A stretch of DNA of 64,000 nt, taken from NCBI RefSeq assembly GCF_036077095.1, contig NZ_CP107960.1, positions 496,001 through 560,000 on the forward strand, in the 5' to 3' direction. The notes beneath the pieces were generated by a model. It did no database searches. It was not told the DNA's origin and saw only the letters and a list, made by a program, of their open reading frames with translations. Shown in pieces: positions 60,786-64,000 of this stretch. Both the position numbers and the translations under genes were made by a program. The DNA comes from Streptomyces sp. NBC_00376. GTDB taxonomy: Bacteria > Actinomycetota > Actinomycetes > Streptomycetales > Streptomycetaceae. Numbering within the stretch: position 1 is the first letter of the stretch; each line of letters opens with the position of its first letter.

Positions 60786-61738
60786 TGACCCGCTACGTCC
60801 TCGGCCGGCTGGCCGGCCTGGTGGCCGTGCTGTTCGTGACCTCGCTCGTGGTCTTCGGCACGATCCACCTGGCCCCTGGCGACCCGGTGTCCTTCCTCCT
60901 GCACGGCCGCCCGGCGACCCCGGAGACCGTGGCGTCCCTGCGCAGCCAGTACCACCTGGACGACCCGCTGCCGACGCAGTACGCGAAGTGGCTCGGCGGC
61001 GTCCTGCAGGGAGACTTCGGGCGCTCCGCCCAGTACCACCAGGACGTCGCGAGCCTGATCGGCTCGCGGCTCCCCGGCACGGCCCTGCTGGTCGGCTACG
61101 CGGCCCTTCTGGTCGCGGTCCTCGGGGTGAGTGCCGGTGTCCTCGCCGCGCTGCGCCCCGGGATCGCGGACCGCGCGGTGCTCCTCGGCACCGGCATCGC
61201 CACGGCAACGCCCTCGTTCGTCACCGCCATCGCGCTCATTTCGCTGTTCTCCGTACAACTGGGCTGGTTCCCGGGGCCCGGCGGCACGCCGGAGGGCCTC
61301 GGCGAACGGCTGTACCACCTGACCCTGCCCTCCTTCGCGCTCGCGCTCACCTTCGCCGGACTGCTGGCCCGGGTCACCCGCTCGGCAATGCTGGACGAGT
61401 CGGTCCGGGACCATGTCGAGGTGGCGCGCGCCCGCGGTGTGCCGGGGCGGGCCGTGGTCCGCCGGCACGTCCTGCGCAACGCGCTCGGCCCCGTCGTCAC
61501 CGTCGGCGGCACCATGCTCGCCGGACTGCTCATCAGCACCTCGATCGTCGAGACCGCTTTCGACGTCTCCGGCATCGGTTCGCTGCTCGTGCAGTCGGTG
61601 ACGGCCAAGGACTTCGCCGTCGTGCAGGCGATCACGCTGCTCAGCGTGGCGGCCTTCGTCCTCGTCAACCTCGTCGTGGACCTGCTGGTCCCGCTCATCG
61701 ACCCCCGTCTGTCCATCAACGGGGAAGGCACCTCATGA
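60785..61738 (+). CDS. ABC importer permease 1 (DppB/OppB type)
   Basis: A 317-residue permease with six membrane segments. HLAPGDPVSFLLHGRPATPE after the first segment is the DppB hallmark, and the ATPase-contact loop around RDHVEVARARGVPGRAVVRRHVLRNAL is the EAA motif. It starts at ATG 60785 inside the SBP stop and overlaps the next gene by ATGA. Confidence 0.93.
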   Translation: MTRYVLGRLAGLVAVLFVTSLVVFGTIHLAPGDPVSFLLHGRPATPETVASLRSQYHLDDPLPTQYAKWLGGVLQGDFGRSAQYHQDVASLIGSRLPGTALLVGYAALLVAVLGVSAGVLAALRPGIADRAVLLGTGIATATPSFVTAIALISLFSVQLGWFPGPGGTPEGLGERLYHLTLPSFALALTFAGLLARVTRSAMLDESVRDHVEVARARGVPGRAVVRRHVLRNALGPVVTVGGTMLAGLLISTSIVETAFDVSGIGSLLVQSVTAKDFAVVQAITLLSVAAFVLVNLVVDLLVPLIDPRLSINGEGTS

Positions 61739-62652
61739 CCCTCACATCACCTTCCGCGGCGAACGCGCCCGAAGTCCCCGGCCCGTCAGGTGCGTCCGGC
61801 GCCCTGCGCCGCCGCCCCGGCCTGCGCGGTCTCAAGGTCCTCGGCCAGGGACCGATGTTCACGGCGGCCGTGGCCGTCCTGGTACTGCTCGTCCTGGTCG
61901 CCGTCCTGGCACCGCTCCTCTCCCCCTACGACCCCGAGGCCGTCGACCTGTCGGCGAGCCTGACGGGAACCTCGGCCGACCACCTCCTCGGCACCGACCA
62001 GTCCGGGCGGGACATCCTGTCCCGGCTGCTCCACGGCGCCCGCACCGGCCTGCTCGGTCCGCTGCTCGTCGTCGGCGTCTCCACCCTCCTCGGCACGTTC
62101 GTCGGGGTGGTCGCTGCCTGGGGCGGCGGCTGGACGGACACGCTGCTGTCCCGGTCGATGGACATGGTGTTCGCGATCCCCGGACTGCTGCTCGCGATCC
62201 TGCTCGTGTCCGTGGTCGGCTCCGGGATGACCGCGCCGGTCGTCGCGATGGCGGTGGCGTACACCCCGTACGTGGGACGCCTGGTGCGCGGGATCGCACG
62301 GCAGGAGAAGGCCCGCCCCTACATCGAGTCGTACCGGGTGCAGGGCTGGTCCGGATGGTCGGTCTGTCTGCGGCACCTGCTGCCCAACATCGCCCCGACC
62401 GTCTTCGCCCAGTCCGCGATGAACTTCGGGTACGTGCTGATGGACCTGGCGGCGCTGTCCTTCCTCGGCTTCGGTGTGCAGCCGCCCACCGCCGACTGGG
62501 GAGCCATGATCAACGAAGGGCAGGCGGCGATCCAGCAGGGGGCGATGCTGCCCGCGCTCGCGCCGTCCGCGTGCATCGTCCTCGCGGTGGTGGCCTTCGG
62601 CATCGTCGGCGAGGGGCTCGCCGACCGCATCGCCCGTCGGGAGGAACGGTGA
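61735..62652 (+). CDS. ABC importer permease 2 (DppC/OppC type)
   Basis: A 305-residue permease of the DppC type. The periplasmic LLGTDQSGRDILSRLLHGARTGL motif (about 82-104) and the EAA loop SYRVQGWSGWSVCLRHLLPNI are clear. It has an unstructured N-terminal tail of about 40 residues before the first membrane segment. It is coupled by overlaps at both ends (ATGA, GTGA) and partners permease 1. Confidence 0.93.
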   Translation: MTLTSPSAANAPEVPGPSGASGALRRRPGLRGLKVLGQGPMFTAAVAVLVLLVLVAVLAPLLSPYDPEAVDLSASLTGTSADHLLGTDQSGRDILSRLLHGARTGLLGPLLVVGVSTLLGTFVGVVAAWGGGWTDTLLSRSMDMVFAIPGLLLAILLVSVVGSGMTAPVVAMAVAYTPYVGRLVRGIARQEKARPYIESYRVQGWSGWSVCLRHLLPNIAPTVFAQSAMNFGYVLMDLAALSFLGFGVQPPTADWGAMINEGQAAIQQGAMLPALAPSACIVLAVVAFGIVGEGLADRIARREER

Positions 62653-63650
62653 GCAGCATGACCGAGAACGGCACAGCGGGCCCCGCCCCGGTCCTGGAGA
62701 TCGACGGACTCGGCATCCGGTTGCCGGGCGACAGGGCCGCCCGGCCGATCCTGGACGGGGTCGGTCTGCGGGTGTGCCCCGGGGAGACCGTCGGCCTGGT
62801 CGGCGAGTCCGGTTCGGGCAAGTCCGTGGCCTGCCGCAGCGTGCTGGGGCTGCTGCCGGCGGGCGCGCGGACCAGCGGTGAGGTACGGGTCGCCGGGCGC
62901 GATGTCCTCACGATGAACCGCACCGAACTGGCCGCGCTGCGCGCCCGGCAGGTCGCGATGGTCTTCCAGGACCCGCGTGCCTCAGTCAACCCGCTGCGAC
63001 GGGTGGGCGACTTCCTCACCGAGGGGATGCGGGCGGCGGGCACGTCGGCCGGGGCAGCCACCGCACGGGCCGAGGAACTCCTCGACGCCGTCGGTATCCG
63101 TGACCCGCGCGGCGCGCTGCGCCGCTACCCGCACCAGTTCTCCGGCGGCATGCTCCAGCGGGTGGTCATCGCCGCCGCCCTCGCGGGCGAGCCCGCGCTG
63201 CTCGTCGCCGACGAGCCCACCACCGCCCTCGATGTCACCACCCAGGCCGAGATCATCGCGATCCTCACCCGCCTGCGGGCCGAGCGCGGCACCGGACTGC
63301 TCTTCGTCACCCACGACCTGGAGCTGGCCTCCGCCATCTGCGACCGGGTGTACGTGATGTACGCGGGCCGCATCGTCGAGACCCGGGGCACGGACGAGCT
63401 GTTCGACCGGCCACGCCATCCGTACACGGCGGGGCTGCTCGCCTGCACCCCGCGCATCGAGGCGGACGCGCCGGCTCCACGGGCGATTCCGGGCCGCCCC
63501 GTATCCCTCGCCGAGGCACCGCCCGGCTGTGCCTTCGCCGCGCGCTGCCCCGTTGCGCTGCCCCGCTGCTCCGAGGAAACCCCCGCGCTGGCGCGACACA
63601 GCGACGGCCTCGCCGCGTGTCACCGCGCCGACGAAGGGATCACGCTGTGA
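62649..63650 (+). CDS. ABC importer ATPase 1 (DppD/OppD type)
   Basis: A 333-residue ATPase with Walker A GESGSGKS (about 52-59), Q-loop FQDPRASVNP, signature SGGMLQR, Walker B LLVADEPTTALD and H-loop VTHD. The C-terminal CAFAARCPVALPRC segment is the conserved oligopeptide-transporter domain with its four-Cys pattern. GTG 62649 overlaps the preceding stop; ATG 62658 is an alternative. Powers the import with ATPase 2. Confidence 0.93.
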   Translation: MSSMTENGTAGPAPVLEIDGLGIRLPGDRAARPILDGVGLRVCPGETVGLVGESGSGKSVACRSVLGLLPAGARTSGEVRVAGRDVLTMNRTELAALRARQVAMVFQDPRASVNPLRRVGDFLTEGMRAAGTSAGAATARAEELLDAVGIRDPRGALRRYPHQFSGGMLQRVVIAAALAGEPALLVADEPTTALDVTTQAEIIAILTRLRAERGTGLLFVTHDLELASAICDRVYVMYAGRIVETRGTDELFDRPRHPYTAGLLACTPRIEADAPAPRAIPGRPVSLAEAPPGCAFAARCPVALPRCSEETPALARHSDGLAACHRADEGITL

Positions 63651-64000
63651 CCGGCACTGCTGGACGGACGGAGGGCCTCGTCGTCGAGGGGCTGAGCAAG
63701 CGGTACGGGAACCACACGGCGGTCGACGACGTGTCGTTCACGCTGGCCCCCGGGTCCTGTCTGGCCCTGGTCGGCGAGTCCGGGAGCGGCAAGACGACAA
63801 CGGTCCGGATGCTCGTCGGCCTGGAACGCCCGGACGGCGGCACCGTCCGCCTCGACGGCCGGGACCGCTCGGCGCGCGCCCGCGGCCGGGCCGAACGGCT
63901 GGCGCGGGCCCGGGAGATCCAGATGGTCTTCCAGGATCCGTACCTCTCGCTCGATCCGCGGGTCACCGTGGCCGACTGCGTCGAGGAGGTGCTGCGTCTG
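63647..64000 (+). CDS. ABC importer ATPase 2 (DppF/OppF type), cut by right edge
   Basis: The first 118 codons of the second ATPase: Walker A GESGSGKTTT (about 42-51) and the OppF-type Q-loop QMVFQDPYLSLDPR (about 93-106). GTG 63647 overlaps the previous stop (GTGA). The signature motif and Walker B lie beyond the window. Confidence 0.92.
   Translation, partial: MTGTAGRTEGLVVEGLSKRYGNHTAVDDVSFTLAPGSCLALVGESGSGKTTTVRMLVGLERPDGGTVRLDGRDRSARARGRAERLARAREIQMVFQDPYLSLDPRVTVADCVEEVLRL

Noticed and set aside
1..64000. CRISPR arrays, tRNA or rRNA genes, insertion sequences, phage attachment sites
   Set aside because: No regularly spaced repeats, cloverleaf or rRNA-like segments, transposase motifs or integrase genes were seen on either strand.

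Overview
The window is a very GC-rich actinobacterial chromosome segment, almost certainly Streptomyces. Third codon positions are nearly all G or C. Many start codons are GTG or TTG, four-base stop/start overlaps are common, and the gene set (IclR, LacI, GntR and AraC regulators, pca, hut, PKS, CHAT-TPR) fits that genus. Apart from the PKS and the CHAT block it consists mostly of catabolic modules, each next to its own regulator. I see no tRNA, rRNA, CRISPR array, insertion sequence or phage genes.

Layout. 1-8050 (minus): two translationally coupled iterative type I PKS genes resembling polyunsaturated fatty acid synthases; the second runs off the left edge. 8629-14109: a CHAT-protease/TPR locus with a small cysteine-rich protein, a membrane protein and a second TPR protein. 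14228-19802: purine module with two deaminases, an NCS1 permease and a divergent LacI regulator with three evenly spaced operators. 20094-32577: histidine utilisation region with an amino-acid permease, an IclR regulator, hutC, hutU-hutG, hutD, a large PLP decarboxylase, hutH and a second IclR regulator; hutI is not in the window. 32696-33319: RNA 2',3'-cyclic phosphodiesterase.

33362-41669 (minus): a seven-gene putative catabolic operon. A beta-keto acid cleavage enzyme should release acetoacetate and an acetoacetyl-CoA synthetase should capture it; a TauD/TfdA dioxygenase, quinone-oxidoreductase-like enzyme, MFS transporter, alpha/beta hydrolase and amidase complete it. An AraC regulator (41842-42861) lies upstream. 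A second TauD-like oxygenase and an acyl-CoA ligase (43128-45666) run the other way. 45781-47175 is an FAD amine oxidase. 47515-53997 (minus) is the protocatechuate branch of the beta-ketoadipate pathway, pcaIJHGBL-pobA without pcaF, divergent from a double-length IclR regulator (54177-55847). 56291-64000 holds a YtcJ-type amidohydrolase, a LacI regulator with a perfect 20-bp palindrome at its promoter, and an Opp/Dpp-type ABC importer running off the right edge.

The most unusual elements are the PKS with two nitropropane-dioxygenase-like barrels before its KS, the BKACE/acetoacetyl-CoA synthetase operon with unknown substrate, the CHAT-TPR locus, two purine deaminases that both depart from canonical active-site motifs, and the tandem IclR protein. 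All functions are inferred from sequence reading; no database search was run.
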